DNA of 53,463 bases. Origin: Sphingobium wenxiniae. GTDB lineage: Bacteria > Pseudomonadota > Alphaproteobacteria > Sphingomonadales > Sphingomonadaceae. Where the stretch lies: assembly GCF_007830065.1 (NCBI RefSeq), contig NZ_VLKK01000017.1, positions 1-53,463 on the forward strand, in the 5' to 3' direction. Numbering within the stretch: the stretch's first letter is position 1; the number at the start of each line of letters is the position of its first letter. Below are positions 8,603 to 18,003 of this stretch, in pieces. The notes beneath the pieces were generated by a model. That model had not been told where the DNA came from and did no database searches. It worked only from the letters and a program-made list of their open reading frames with translations. The translations under genes were made by a program, and so were the position numbers.

Positions 8603-9609
8603 TCGACCTCACCATCATCTGGGCGGGGATCATCGCCTTCGCGGTCGCCGCCTATGTCGTCATGGATGGGTTCGACCTCGGCATCGGCATCCTCTTCCCA
8701 CGCTTTCGTGTCGGACCGGAACGCAACACCGCAATGAACAGCGTCGCGCCGGTCTGGGACGGTAACGAGACATGGCTGGTGCTGGGCGGCGGCGGGCTGA
8801 TGGCTGCTTTCCCGCTGGCCTATGCCATCGTGTTACCGGCCCTTTATGCGCCGATCATCGCCATGTTGCTCGGCCTCATCTTCCGGGGCGTCGCCTTTGA
8901 ATTCCGCTGGCGCGATCCGGGGCATCGCCGGCTGTGGGACATCGCCTTTTGCGGCGGTTCTGTGGTCGCGACGCTGGCGCAGGGAATTACGTTGGGCGCG
9001 CTGTTGCAGGGGATCACGGTAGAAGGGCGCGCTTATGGCGGCGGCTGGTGGGAATGGCTGACGCCCTTCTCGCTACTCACCGGCCTCAGCCTGCTCGTCG
9101 GCTATGCGTTGCTGGGCGCATGCTGGCTGATCTGGAAGACGCAAGGGCCGCTTCAGGCACAGGCGCAAGGCATGGGCAAAGTGCTGCTGCCCGGGCTGCT
9201 GGTGGCGATCGGCCTGGTGAGCCTCGCGACGCCCTTCCTGGAGGCGCAATATCATCAACGCTGGTTCGAATGGCCAGGCGTGCTGGCGAGCGCGCAGATG
9301 CCGCTGCTGGTGGCGATCATCGGCTTCCTCGCGTGGCGCGCGATCGGCAGGGTGCAGCGAGGGGGGCGGGATTGGGTGCCCTTCTTCCTCGCCCTGCTGC
9401 TGTTTGGCCTGTCGATGGTGGGGCTCGCCATCTCGATCTGGCCGGACGTCATCCCCGGCCGCGTCTCCATCTGGGAAGCCGCCGCGCCCGAACGCAGCCA
9501 GGTCTTCATGCTGGTCGGCGCCGGCCTGCTGGTGCCGGTGATCCTGGCCTACACCGGCTGGGCCTATTGGGTGTTCCGGGGGAAAGTGGATGAATCCGGA
9601 TACCACTGA
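8599..9609 (+). CDS. cioB: Cytochrome bd oxidase subunit II, CioB type
   Basis: A 336-residue membrane protein with eight or nine helices. Near the N-terminus is the conserved VMDGFDLGIGILFP, then PVWDGNETWLVLGGGGL, both diagnostic of CydB/CioB. It stabilises the haem-bearing subunit and is essential for assembly. It overlaps cioA by four bases, and the small DUF2474 gene starts inside its 3' end. Confidence 0.93.
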   Translation: MIDLTIIWAGIIAFAVAAYVVMDGFDLGIGILFPRFRVGPERNTAMNSVAPVWDGNETWLVLGGGGLMAAFPLAYAIVLPALYAPIIAMLLGLIFRGVAFEFRWRDPGHRRLWDIAFCGGSVVATLAQGITLGALLQGITVEGRAYGGGWWEWLTPFSLLTGLSLLVGYALLGACWLIWKTQGPLQAQAQGMGKVLLPGLLVAIGLVSLATPFLEAQYHQRWFEWPGVLASAQMPLLVAIIGFLAWRAIGRVQRGGRDWVPFFLALLLFGLSMVGLAISIWPDVIPGRVSIWEAAAPERSQVFMLVGAGLLVPVILAYTGWAYWVFRGKVDESGYH

Positions 9610-9727
9610 ACCGGCAGGCCCCGGCCCGCGCTGGAAACGCCTTGCATGGTTCGTCGCGATCTGGGCGATGAGCATCGGGACGCTCGGCGTCGTGGCCTAT
9701 GGCATTCGCCTGATTCTCAAACCTTGA
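9590..9727 (+). CDS. Small DUF2474-type accessory subunit of the bd oxidase
   Basis: A 45-residue protein starting at ATG 9590, inside the last 20 bases of cioB, in another frame. It has a charged N-terminus (PRWKRLAWFVAIW) and one transmembrane helix (about residues 18-40). DUF2474 proteins follow cioAB in many proteobacteria and resemble the CydX micro-subunit that stabilises bd oxidases. Position, length and topology all agree; no catalytic role is expected. Confidence 0.75.
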   Translation: MNPDTTEPAGPGPRWKRLAWFVAIWAMSIGTLGVVAYGIRLILKP

Positions 9728-9750
9728 ATGGAAAAGGAGCGATCCGCCCC

Positions 9751-10380
9751 ATGACTTTGCCACCATCTGCGCCCGATTGGGACGCCCGCTATGACCGTGC
9801 CGATTATCTTTTCGGCACCGAGCCCAATGCCTTCCTGAAAAGCGAAGCGGCGCAACTCGACGAGCTGGGCGAAGTGCTGTGCGTTGCCGACGGTGAAGGC
9901 CGCAACAGCGTCTGGCTCGCGAAACAGGGATTTCGCGTCCATGCGGTGGATGCGTCCGCTATCGCGCTCGACAAGGCGCGCGCGCTTGCGACGCGGGAAG
10001 GCGTCGCGGATGCGATCCGCTTTGAGCAGGTCGACCTCACGCGATGGCACTGGCCCAAGGCACGCTATCACGCGGTGGTTGCGATCTTCATTCAATTCGC
10101 AGGACCGACAGCGCGAGCCGATCTGTTCAGCGGCATGAAGGAAGCTCTCGTTCCGGGCGGTCTGCTTCTGCTGCAAGGCTATCGGCCAGAGCAGATCGGC
10201 TATGGAACAGGCGGGCCGGGCGCGGCCGAAAACCTGTATGATGAACCCATGCTGCGCAGTGCTTTCGATGATTTCGAGATACGCAAGCTTGTCAGCTACG
10301 ACGCCGAGATCAGCGAGGGCGACGGGCATAACGGCATGTCGGCGCTGATCGACCTGATCGCGCGAAAGCCGGTCTCGTGA
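9751..10380 (+). CDS. Class I SAM-dependent methyltransferase (TehB-like)
   Basis: A 209-residue Rossmann-fold methyltransferase. Residues about 12-30 (WDARYDRADYLFGTEPNAFL) and the SAM-binding loop VADGEGRNSVWLA (about 45-57), followed by VDAS, match the group that methylates thiols, selenium or tellurium species and small molecules. After a sulfide/bd block, methylation of a thiol or chalcogen compound is plausible but unproven. AAGGAG lies about 12 bases before ATG 9751; the longer frame begins inside the preceding gene and was rejected. Confidence 0.8.
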   Translation: MTLPPSAPDWDARYDRADYLFGTEPNAFLKSEAAQLDELGEVLCVADGEGRNSVWLAKQGFRVHAVDASAIALDKARALATREGVADAIRFEQVDLTRWHWPKARYHAVVAIFIQFAGPTARADLFSGMKEALVPGGLLLLQGYRPEQIGYGTGGPGAAENLYDEPMLRSAFDDFEIRKLVSYDAEISEGDGHNGMSALIDLIARKPVS

Positions 10381-10397
10381 CTCTGCCGGAGAAAAAT

Positions 10398-10967
10398 ATG
10401 CCATCGAACAAGGTCCGCGTGCCGGCGCATTCCTGGAGACGGACCGGACTGGCTCTGGTTCTTGGGCTGATGATGACGGGCAACGCCAACGCGCAGGATG
10501 CCAATCACCCGGTCATTGCCGGCTATGGCGCCATTCACCCGGCTCAGGATCTTGCGAACCTGCCCGATCCTTCGTTGCGCTATCGCGTCGCCTTTGAAAT
10601 CACGCGCGCCGCAAATGACACTGGACAGGTCAATCCGGCTCTCGATCGAGTTGCCCGCTTCATCAACCTTCTGGGCGCGGCGGGCGTGCGGCCTGATCCC
10701 GGCGATATTGTCGTGGTCATGCACGGTCCGGCGACGCCTTCGATCCTGCGCGATGCCGCTTATGAGACCCGCTTTCATCAAGCCAACCCAAACAGCGGGC
10801 TCATCGCAAAACTGCAACAGGCGGGCGTTGCCATCCATGTGTGCAGCTTTGCCCTCGCCAATCAACGGATCGAGAGGGATGAAGTCGCGAAGGGTGTGAC
10901 AATCGATCTCGCAGCCATGGTCACGCTCGCGAATTTGCAGCTCAAAGGCTGGGCGCTCATTCTCTAG
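10398..10967 (+). CDS. Periplasmic DsrE-family protein
   Basis: A 189-residue secreted protein. Residues 1-34 form a signal peptide (basic, then LALVLGLMMTGNANAQ). The mature part has the DsrE-like layout, with GDIVVVMHGPAT and, near residue 149, a lone cysteine in IHVCSFALANQ, the sulfur-carrying position of the family. It may relay or bind sulfur in the periplasm. A GTG at 10377 overlaps the previous stop, but ATG 10398 has GGAG eight bases upstream and gives a clean signal peptide, so I prefer it. Confidence 0.75.
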   Translation: MPSNKVRVPAHSWRRTGLALVLGLMMTGNANAQDANHPVIAGYGAIHPAQDLANLPDPSLRYRVAFEITRAANDTGQVNPALDRVARFINLLGAAGVRPDPGDIVVVMHGPATPSILRDAAYETRFHQANPNSGLIAKLQQAGVAIHVCSFALANQRIERDEVAKGVTIDLAAMVTLANLQLKGWALIL

Positions 10968-10993
10968 CGCGATAGTCGGACTGTCCTTCGCCG

Positions 10994-11010
10994 CCTAAGC
11001 CAGCCTTAAG
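10994..11010 (+). promoter_or_regulatory. QseB/PmrA-type tandem box A, upstream of dsbD
   Basis: CCTAAG-N5-CTTAAG: two half-sites with an 11-bp period, 24 bases before the dsbD ATG. OmpR-family regulators of the QseB/PmrA group bind such direct repeats. The same layout recurs at 14725, 22128, 22151 and 24233 around the QseBC genes of this window. Confidence 0.7.
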
Positions 11011-11033
11011 CTTGGCGCTCGAAATGCGCCCCT

Positions 11034-13223
11034 ATGACACGGAATTCCCGACTCTCGCAGGCGGCACGGTCGTTCCCGCCTTTCGTTCAGATCGTGCTTC
11101 TCCGCACGATGGGCGCGATCCTGCTGCTTTGGCTTGCGCTTGCCGGTGTTCAGGTGACGGCGCAGCCCGCGCAACATATTCAGGCATCGCTATACGCGCA
11201 AAGCGAAGCACCGAAACCGGGCGAAAAGACCCGCCTTGCGATCCGCATGATCCCCGAGCAGGGATGGCATGGTTATTGGATCAATCCGGGTGACAGCGGC
11301 CTGTCGGTCGATGCCGAATGGCATCTGCCGGAAGGCGTACACGCTGGCCCGCTCGAACATCCCGCGCCCGCGCTGCTCGAATTGGCGGGCCTTGCCAGCT
11401 ATGTTCACGAGGGCGCGTTCTCACTCTTGGCCGATCTTGAGATCGACGATTCCATCGTGCCGGGCACATCGCTGCCGATCAGCGTCGATCTGTCGTGGCT
11501 TGCCTGTTCTGATGCTTTGTGCGTGCCTGAACGCGCGACGCTCCAGCTTGCGTTGACCACAGGCGACGGAGCCGCAAGCCCGGAACATCGATCGCTGTTT
11601 TCGGCGGCGGAAGCGGCATTGCCGTCAGTGGCAGCGCAAGGAAGCCTGCGGGCTGCGGATAGCCGCTGGTCGTTCGTCATTTCAGGCGCGGAGGGGCTGG
11701 ATGCCAATCGTGCGCTGCTCTTCCCTCAGGAAAGCGGCTGGTTCGAGGCGGGTGCCCGGCAGCATGTGACCCGCCAGCCGGACGGGACCATCAAGGTCGA
11801 GGTCGCAGCGGCAGGACCGGCGCCCGCCGCGCCATTCGCCGGGGTCATGGCCGATGGCCACCGAAGCGTCGCGATTACCAACGTCAAGCTGGACCTGGCC
11901 GAAAATCCGCTCGCCATAGCCGAGAGCGAGTCCGCGCCAGATGCGGCCGCTCCAGCGGAGAGCATTCCCGCCGCTATGGCGTCCCCTGATCCAGCCACGC
12001 CGACCACCGGCGATATGCCCGCCTTGTGGGTCGCGCTCGCCGGTGCCGTGCTCGGCGGCCTGCTGCTCAATCTGATGCCTTGCGTCTTCCCGATCTTGTC
12101 GCTGAAGGCGTTGAGCCTGACGAAGGCCGGCGTTGATCGCCGCGCGGCGAAAGTCGAGGGCATCGCCTATTTCGCTGGCAGTGTCGCTACCACCTTCGCG
12201 CTGGGCGCCATATTAGTGAGCGCGCGGTTGCTGGGGCATGATATCGGCTGGTCCTTCCAGCTCCAGAACCCGCATATCATTCTGCTGCTAATGCTGCTGT
12301 CGCTGGCCATCGCCCTCAATCTGGCCGGATTGTTCGAGATAAGGGGCATCTCCATCGCGCATCGCGCCATGGCGGCGCCGGGCTGGCCAGGAGCCTTCGG
12401 CACCGGCGCGCTCGCCGCGCTGATCGCGACGCCTTGCAGCGGCCCGTTCATGGGCGTCGCGCTGGGCGCGGCGCTGGTGCTGCCAGCCCCTGAAGCGCTG
12501 ACAGTGTTCGCCGGCCTCGGCATCGGCATGGCGCTGCCGTTCCTCGCCATCGCCTTCATTCCCGCCCTCCAGCGGCTTTTGCCCAAGCCGGGGGCGTGGA
12601 TGGAAACCTTCCGCCGCATGCTGGCGCTTCCTATGCTGCTGACCACCATTGGCCTCGCCTGGGTGCTGGGACGACAGAGCGGCGTGGATGGCCTGTCTCT
12701 TGGCCTGCTGCTCTCCGCATTGGCTGGGGTGGGCCTGTGGTGGGCGGGACTGCGCCAGAATCGCGGTCGTAGCGCCGGGGCCGCGTTACTGCCGGTCGCG
12801 GCAGCCCTGTTGCTTGCGGTCGGCCTCGATCTGCCGCGCCCGGCTCTGGCAGCTCCGTCCAACGCCGATGCAAATGTCGAACCGTTCAGCGAAGAGCGCC
12901 TCGCCGAGCTTCAGACCGAAGGGCAGCCGGTATTCGTGGATATGACCGCCGACTGGTGCCTCGTCTGTCAGGTCAACCAGCGTGTCGCTATCGATCGACC
13001 GGATACGCGCGCGGCGTTCGAAAAGGGTGGCGTGGTGACGTTGGTGGGCGACTGGACGCAGGGCGATCCGGCGATCACACGCTTCCTCGCTTCCCGCGGG
13101 CGCAATTCCATTCCCTATTATCTGTTCGTCACCCCTTCGGGCGAGGTGCGGGAATTGCCGCAGATTCTTACGAGCGACCTTCTAGTCCGGCAAACCATAT
13201 CCTCTTCGGGACCGTCATACTAA
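11034..13223 (+). CDS. dsbD: DsbD/ScsB-type thiol:disulfide interchange protein
   Basis: A 729-residue inner-membrane reductase that passes electrons from cytoplasmic thioredoxin to periplasmic thiol proteins. Order: signal segment (about 20-45); periplasmic domain with WLACSDALCVPE (about 155-166); linker rich in Ala and Pro; eight-helix membrane domain with the two functional cysteines, Cys350 (LMPCVFP) and Cys468 (ATPCSGPF); C-terminal thioredoxin domain with CLVC (Cys642, Cys645). The N-terminal domain is the ScsB-like kind. A tandem QseB-type box sits just upstream. No good Shine-Dalgarno precedes ATG 11034; ATG 11109 is an alternative. The thioredoxin-fold proteins at 20602 and 21297 are likely partners. 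Confidence 0.88.
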   Translation: MTRNSRLSQAARSFPPFVQIVLLRTMGAILLLWLALAGVQVTAQPAQHIQASLYAQSEAPKPGEKTRLAIRMIPEQGWHGYWINPGDSGLSVDAEWHLPEGVHAGPLEHPAPALLELAGLASYVHEGAFSLLADLEIDDSIVPGTSLPISVDLSWLACSDALCVPERATLQLALTTGDGAASPEHRSLFSAAEAALPSVAAQGSLRAADSRWSFVISGAEGLDANRALLFPQESGWFEAGARQHVTRQPDGTIKVEVAAAGPAPAAPFAGVMADGHRSVAITNVKLDLAENPLAIAESESAPDAAAPAESIPAAMASPDPATPTTGDMPALWVALAGAVLGGLLLNLMPCVFPILSLKALSLTKAGVDRRAAKVEGIAYFAGSVATTFALGAILVSARLLGHDIGWSFQLQNPHIILLLMLLSLAIALNLAGLFEIRGISIAHRAMAAPGWPGAFGTGALAALIATPCSGPFMGVALGAALVLPAPEALTVFAGLGIGMALPFLAIAFIPALQRLLPKPGAWMETFRRMLALPMLLTTIGLAWVLGRQSGVDGLSLGLLLSALAGVGLWWAGLRQNRGRSAGAALLPVAAALLLAVGLDLPRPALAAPSNADANVEPFSEERLAELQTEGQPVFVDMTADWCLVCQVNQRVAIDRPDTRAAFEKGGVVTLVGDWTQGDPAITRFLASRGRNSIPYYLFVTPSGEVRELPQILTSDLLVRQTISSSGPSY

Positions 13224-13252
13224 AATGAAGCTTTGAAAAAGGAAGCCGACCC

Positions 13253-13841
13253 ATGGGTCAACAGGTGTTTGAATTCGATGGTGCTTCGGAAAACCGCCTC
13301 TCCGGTCGTCTGGAATTTCCGCAGACGACGCCGCGCGGATGGGCGATCTTCGCTCACTGCTTCACGTGTGGAAAGGACAGCCTCGCCGCCGTGCGAGTTT
13401 CGCGAGCGCTGGCACTAGGCGGGATTGGTGTGCTGCGCTTTGATTTCGCCGGCCTGGGCAGTGGTGGCGAAGGGACTTTCGCTGCCGACGTCGATGATCT
13501 CGTTTCCGCGGTCCGCGCGATGACGGAAGCCGGCATGCCGCCCTCGCTCCTGATCGGTCATAGCCTGGGCGGCGCGGCTGCCCTCGCGGCCGCGGGCAGC
13601 CTCGCCTCAATTGAGGCTGTCGCCACCATAGGCGCGCCGGCTGATCTTGAACATATCCTGGGCCATTTCGATCCGACCATGCTGGCTCGGGCGGAGACTG
13701 AAGGCACCGCGGAAGTCGAACTAGGCGGCCGAACATTCGTGATCCGCCGGAGCTTCATCAACGATGTCCGCGAGCAAGATCTTTTGGGCTACGTGCGCAA
13801 CCTGCGCCGCCCGTTGCTTATCTTGCACGCTCCGGGCGACA
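13253..13841 (+). pseudogene. Alpha/beta-hydrolase half of a hydrolase-OsmC fusion protein, 3' truncated
   Basis: The first 196 residues match the hydrolase half of bifunctional alpha/beta hydrolase-OsmC proteins: FAHCFTCGKD, DFAGLG, and the nucleophile elbow GHSLGG with Ser104. At about 13841, just after LLILHAPGD, homology stops. The catalytic Asp/His end and the whole OsmC domain are missing, and an amine oxidase piece follows in another frame. The frame stays open to 14122, but that tail is junk read from the oxidase. AAGGAAG precedes ATG 13253. It follows dsbD by 29 bases and was probably part of that operon. Confidence 0.75.
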
Positions 13842-14729
13842 GGACTCGGCGCATTGATACGCGATCTGGGATTGTCGCTTTTCGCGCAATTCAGCGATGG
13901 CGACATGCTATTCGAACATGCGACCGGACAAACACCCCAGCGTTATCCCACGATGGCAGCCGCACCGCCGTCGATCCGGGTCGCCGGGGGAATGAGCACA
14001 ATCGTCTCCGCGCTGGCCAAGCCGTTGCCTGCACAGTGCATTCTGCTCGATACGCCGATCACGCATATAGCCTCCACGAAGGAAGGCGTGGACCTTGTAA
14101 CCGATGGCCGTGGCAGCATTAGCGCCAGGCAGGCGGTGCTCGCCGTCCCGCCAAGACTGGCGCAGGCCCTGATTCATTTTTCACCTGCTCTGGATGAGGC
14201 CACAGTCCGACGCTGGCGCCAGACCCCGACGTGGATGGCGCCGCATGCCAAATTCTTTGCCCTGTATGAGCGGCCATTTTGGCGCGATGCTGGGCTTTCC
14301 GGCCACGCCCGCAGCGCGATGGGGCCGATGACGGAAATCCACGATGCAACGACCGCATCGGGACAAGCCGCACTATTCGGTTTCCTTGGCCTGTCCGCAT
14401 CCCAGCGCAGGCAGTTCAGCTCGGAGACGATTGCACAGGCCTGCCTTCTCCAGTTGGCAAGGCTGTTCGGGCCTGAAGCCGCCAGCCCGCGCGCCACGCT
14501 GTTTAAGGATTGGGCAGCCGATCCGCTGACCGCGACAGAGCTTGACCAGCGCGGCAGCGAACACCCTTATCCCGCCTCCGCGCCGTGGCTAGGCGAAGAC
14601 TGGCAGGATCGCCTTGTCCTTGCCGCAAGCGAAACAAGCCTGACCGAGCCGGGCTACCTTGCGGGCGCGGTGGAAGCAGGACAGCGTAGCGCAGGTACGG
14701 TCATTCGCCGCCTGGAACGCGCTCCATAA
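13842..14729 (+). pseudogene. Flavin monoamine oxidase, C-terminal part only (5' truncated)
   Basis: From about 13842 the frame reads GLGALIRDLGLSLFAQFSDG and continues for 295 codons as a flavin amine oxidase. It includes a substrate-domain middle, SARQAVLAVPPRLAQAL, and the closing FAD-binding segment ETSLTEPGYLAGAVEAGQRSA. The N-terminal dinucleotide-binding GxGxxG domain is absent, so it cannot bind FAD normally. It begins at the scar with the truncated hydrolase-OsmC gene, as expected from one deletion fusing two genes. Its stop codon lies inside the tandem box at 14725-14741. Confidence 0.75.
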
Positions 14730-14741
14730 GTCCGCCTTAAG
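14725..14741 (+). promoter_or_regulatory. QseB/PmrA-type tandem box B, upstream of the RND operon
   Basis: CATAAG-N5-CTTAAG with the 11-bp period of the other boxes. It overlaps the amine oxidase stop codon and precedes the RND leader ORF by about 42 bases. Like boxes A and C+, it is followed by CT(A/T)GG. Confidence 0.7.
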
Positions 14742-14782
14742 CTAGGGCCTGTCTTTCCCCCGCAATCCGGGAGGAATCATCA

Positions 14783-14827
14783 ATGCCCAAAGTTTTCGAC
14801 CGCTGGCGGCGGAGTGCCGTCCTATGA
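14783..14827 (+). CDS. 14-codon leader ORF translationally coupled to the RND permease
   Basis: ATG 14783 opens a 14-residue reading frame (MPKVFDRWRRSAVL) whose TGA stop overlaps the RND start as ATGA (14824-14827). It has a strong Shine-Dalgarno, GGGAGGA, at 14769-14775, better than the site directly before the permease. It may only load ribosomes for the permease. The sequence shows no obvious attenuator codon bias. Confidence 0.5.
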   Translation: MPKVFDRWRRSAVL

Positions 14828-17800
14828 TCGCGCTGGTGCGGATCGCGCTCACGCGGCCGCTGACCTTCATCGTCATGGCTATCCTCATCTTTGGGCTGGG
14901 CATATTCTCGGTTTTGCGGATGCCGGTCGACATTTTCCCACGGATCGGTGTGCCCGTCATCGCTGTGGCATGGAGCTATAACGGCCTGTCGCCGGAAGAG
15001 ATGGCTGGCCGGATCATCAATCCGTTCGAACGCGTGCTGACCACTACCGTCGACGATATCGACAGCATCGAAAGCCAGTCACTGAATGGCGTGGCAGTGG
15101 TACGGATCTATTTTCAGCCAAGCGCCGACATCCGCACCGCGACCGCACAGGTCACATCGATTTCACAAACAATTTTGCGACAATTGCCGCCGGGCATCTC
15201 GCCGCCGATGATTACCAATTACGATGCCTCGACCGTGCCGATCGTTCAGCTTGCTCTGGCTGGCGAAGGCCTGAGTGAGCAGCAGCTATACGATCTGGGC
15301 CTGAATCAGATTCGCCCGCAGCTCATCACCGTTCCGGGCGTCGCCATGCCGTTCCCTTTTGGCGGCAAGCAGAGGCAAATCCAGATCGACATCGATCCCG
15401 GCGCACTGCGTTCAAAGGGTCTGTCCGCCGGCGACGTCGCCGCCGCAATCGCCGCGCAGACCCAGATCACGCCGGCAGGGTTCGCCAAAATCGGCGGATT
15501 GCAATATAATGTTCGTCTCAACAATGCGCCGGGATCGGTCGAGCAGCTCAACAAACTGCCGATCAAGGTCGTCGATGGCGCCACCATCTTCATGCGCGAT
15601 ATTGCCCAGGTGCGCGATGGTTCGCCCCCGCAGACCAATATCGTGCAGGTGGACGGGCAGCGCTCGGCGTTGATGACCACGCTCAAGAGCGGCGCGGCCT
15701 CGACCCTCACGATCGTCGACACGATCCGCGATCGGCTCCCGGCGATCACCGAGGGACTGCCGGACACCCTCAAGGTGCAGCTCATCGGCGATCAATCGGT
15801 GCTGGTGAAGGCCGCCGTTTCCGCCGTCGCCTATGAAGGCGTGCTCGCCGCAGTGCTGACGTCGCTGATGATCCTGCTGTTTCTCGGCTCGTGGCGATCG
15901 ACCGTCATCATCGTAACCACCATTCCGCTGGCGATCCTGGGCGCGCTGTACGCACTCGGCGCGACAGGAAACACCCTCAACATCATGACGCTGGGCGGGC
16001 TGGCGCTGGCGATCGGCATCCTCGTCGATGACGCCACGGTTACGATCGAGAACATCAACTGGCACCTTGAGAAAGGAAAGCCGGTGCTCAAATCGATTAT
16101 GGACGGAGCGGTCCAGATCGTCACCCCCGCTTTTGTCGCCGTCACCTGCATTTGCATCGTTTTCGTGCCGATGTTCTTCCTGCCCGGCGTCGCCGGATAT
16201 CTGTTCGTGCCGATGGCGCTGTCGGTGATCTTCGCGATGATCACTTCGTTCATCCTCTCGCGCACGCTCATCCCCACCATGGCCATGTATCTGCTGCGGC
16301 CCCATCGTCACGGCGATGAGGCGGCGCGGGCGCAATCGGCCAACCCGCTGGTGCGTCTCCAGCACGGTTTCTCGCTCTGGTTCGATCGGCAGAAGGATCG
16401 GTTCGGCGGTCTGCTGTCCCGCATCCTCGCCGTCCGAAGGGTTTTCATGCCGGCGTTCCTCGCGGCCATGGTTGCCTCGCTGCTGCTAATTCCCACGCTG
16501 GGCCGCGATTTCTTCCCCAGCGTCGATGCCGGGCAGATCACCCTGCATGTCCGCGCGCCCGTGGGCACCCGTCTGGAAGACAGCGCGGCGCTATTCTCGC
16601 AGGTGCAGAGCCGGGTGCGGGAGTTGATCCCGGCGAAGGAAGTGAAATCGATGGTCGCCAATATCGGCCTTTCCACCGCCCCGCTCAACGTGATCTACAA
16701 TAATTCCGGCACGGTCGGCTCGCATGAGGGCGACATATTGATCGCCCTCCAGCGTAATCGCTCGCCGACGGAAGGTCATGTCGCAACGCTCCGCCGGGAA
16801 CTGCCCCGAAGCTTCCCCGGCATCGACTTTGCGTTCCTGCCGGCCGATATCACCAGCCAGATCCTCAACTTCGGGTCACCGGCACCCATCGACATTCAGG
16901 TGAGCGGTCGCAACCTCGCGGCCAACGAAGCCTATGCGCGGAAGCTATTGCAGCGCGTTCGCTCTATTCCTGGCCTTGCCGACGCGCGAATCCAGCAATC
17001 CTCCCGCGCGCCGCAGATCAATGTCGATATCGACCGCGCACGCATCGCCCAATATGGGCTGACCCAGCGCGACGTCACCACCAATCTCGCCACCGCACTA
17101 GCCGGGACCACACAGACCGCGCCAGTTTTCTGGCTCAGTCCTGAAAACGGTGTTTCCTATCCTGTGGTCGCGCAGGTTCCCGAAATGCGGGTGGATTCGC
17201 TCGCCTCGCTTGAATCGCTGCCGATCTCGGCGGCGGGAGGTGAAGCGCAGACGCTGGGCGGCCTGGGTGCCATCACGCGCGATACGACTTTCTCGGTCGT
17301 CAGCCGCGCCAACATTCAGCCAATGGTCAATCTCTATGCGACCACGCAGGGACGCGATCTCGGCGCGGTTGTAAGCGATGTCCAGCGGGCTATCGAAGGT
17401 CTGGAAAAGGAGCGGCCCAAGGGCGTGACCGTCACGGTCGCCGGACAGTTTGAGACGATGAATCAGGCTTTTTCCGGCCTGACCTTCGGCTTGATCGGAG
17501 CGATCGCGCTCATCTATCTCATCATCGTCGTGAACTTCCAAAGCTGGGTCGATCCACTGGTGATCATCGGTGCGCTACCCGCCGCCTTTGCCGGCATCGT
17601 CTGGATGCTGTTCCTCACCGGAACGACGATCTCCGTGCCCGCACTGACCGGCGCAATCATGTCCATGGGGGTGGCGACTGCCAACTCGATCCTTGTCGTC
17701 AGCTTCGCGCGGGAGCGCCTCGCCGAAACAGGTGATGCCGTCCAGGCAGCGCTGGATGCCGCGACCGTGCGATTCCGGCCGGTCATTATGACGGCGCTGG

Positions 17801-18003
17801 CGATTATGATCGGCATGACTCCCATGGCCATCGGGATCGGCGAAGGCGCTGAACAGAACGCGCCGCTCGGACGCGCCGTGATCGGCGGCCTCATCTTCGC
17901 GACGGTCGCGACGCTCGTGTTCGTGCCCGCCCTTTTCAGCTTCGCGCACCGCAAGGGTGCGCCGGCCTCACCTGCAAGGGAACTGGAACTCAAACATGTC
18001 TGA
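14824..18003 (+). CDS. RND-superfamily efflux permease
   Basis: A 1059-residue proton-driven inner-membrane pump of the AcrB/CzcA fold: a first helix (about 10-30), a large periplasmic loop, six helices, a second loop after helix 7, and the last helices. Helix 4 carries the paired acids of the proton relay in GILVDDATVTIENIN. NIMTLGGLALAIG and the C-terminal MSMGVATANSILVVSFARERL are family signatures. It heads a three-gene overlapping operon with adaptor and outer-membrane lipoprotein. The gene order (permease, adaptor, OMP) is the reverse of the common acrAB order. Substrate is unknown; I see no metal-specific motif. Box B lies upstream. Confidence 0.92.
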   Translation: MIALVRIALTRPLTFIVMAILIFGLGIFSVLRMPVDIFPRIGVPVIAVAWSYNGLSPEEMAGRIINPFERVLTTTVDDIDSIESQSLNGVAVVRIYFQPSADIRTATAQVTSISQTILRQLPPGISPPMITNYDASTVPIVQLALAGEGLSEQQLYDLGLNQIRPQLITVPGVAMPFPFGGKQRQIQIDIDPGALRSKGLSAGDVAAAIAAQTQITPAGFAKIGGLQYNVRLNNAPGSVEQLNKLPIKVVDGATIFMRDIAQVRDGSPPQTNIVQVDGQRSALMTTLKSGAASTLTIVDTIRDRLPAITEGLPDTLKVQLIGDQSVLVKAAVSAVAYEGVLAAVLTSLMILLFLGSWRSTVIIVTTIPLAILGALYALGATGNTLNIMTLGGLALAIGILVDDATVTIENINWHLEKGKPVLKSIMDGAVQIVTPAFVAVTCICIVFVPMFFLPGVAGYLFVPMALSVIFAMITSFILSRTLIPTMAMYLLRPHRHGDEAARAQSANPLVRLQHGFSLWFDRQKDRFGGLLSRILAVRRVFMPAFLAAMVASLLLIPTLGRDFFPSVDAGQITLHVRAPVGTRLEDSAALFSQVQSRVRELIPAKEVKSMVANIGLSTAPLNVIYNNSGTVGSHEGDILIALQRNRSPTEGHVATLRRELPRSFPGIDFAFLPADITSQILNFGSPAPIDIQVSGRNLAANEAYARKLLQRVRSIPGLADARIQQSSRAPQINVDIDRARIAQYGLTQRDVTTNLATALAGTTQTAPVFWLSPENGVSYPVVAQVPEMRVDSLASLESLPISAAGGEAQTLGGLGAITRDTTFSVVSRANIQPMVNLYATTQGRDLGAVVSDVQRAIEGLEKERPKGVTVTVAGQFETMNQAFSGLTFGLIGAIALIYLIIVVNFQSWVDPLVIIGALPAAFAGIVWMLFLTGTTISVPALTGAIMSMGVATANSILVVSFARERLAETGDAVQAALDAATVRFRPVIMTALAIMIGMTPMAIGIGEGAEQNAPLGRAVIGGLIFATVATLVFVPALFSFAHRKGAPASPARELELKHV

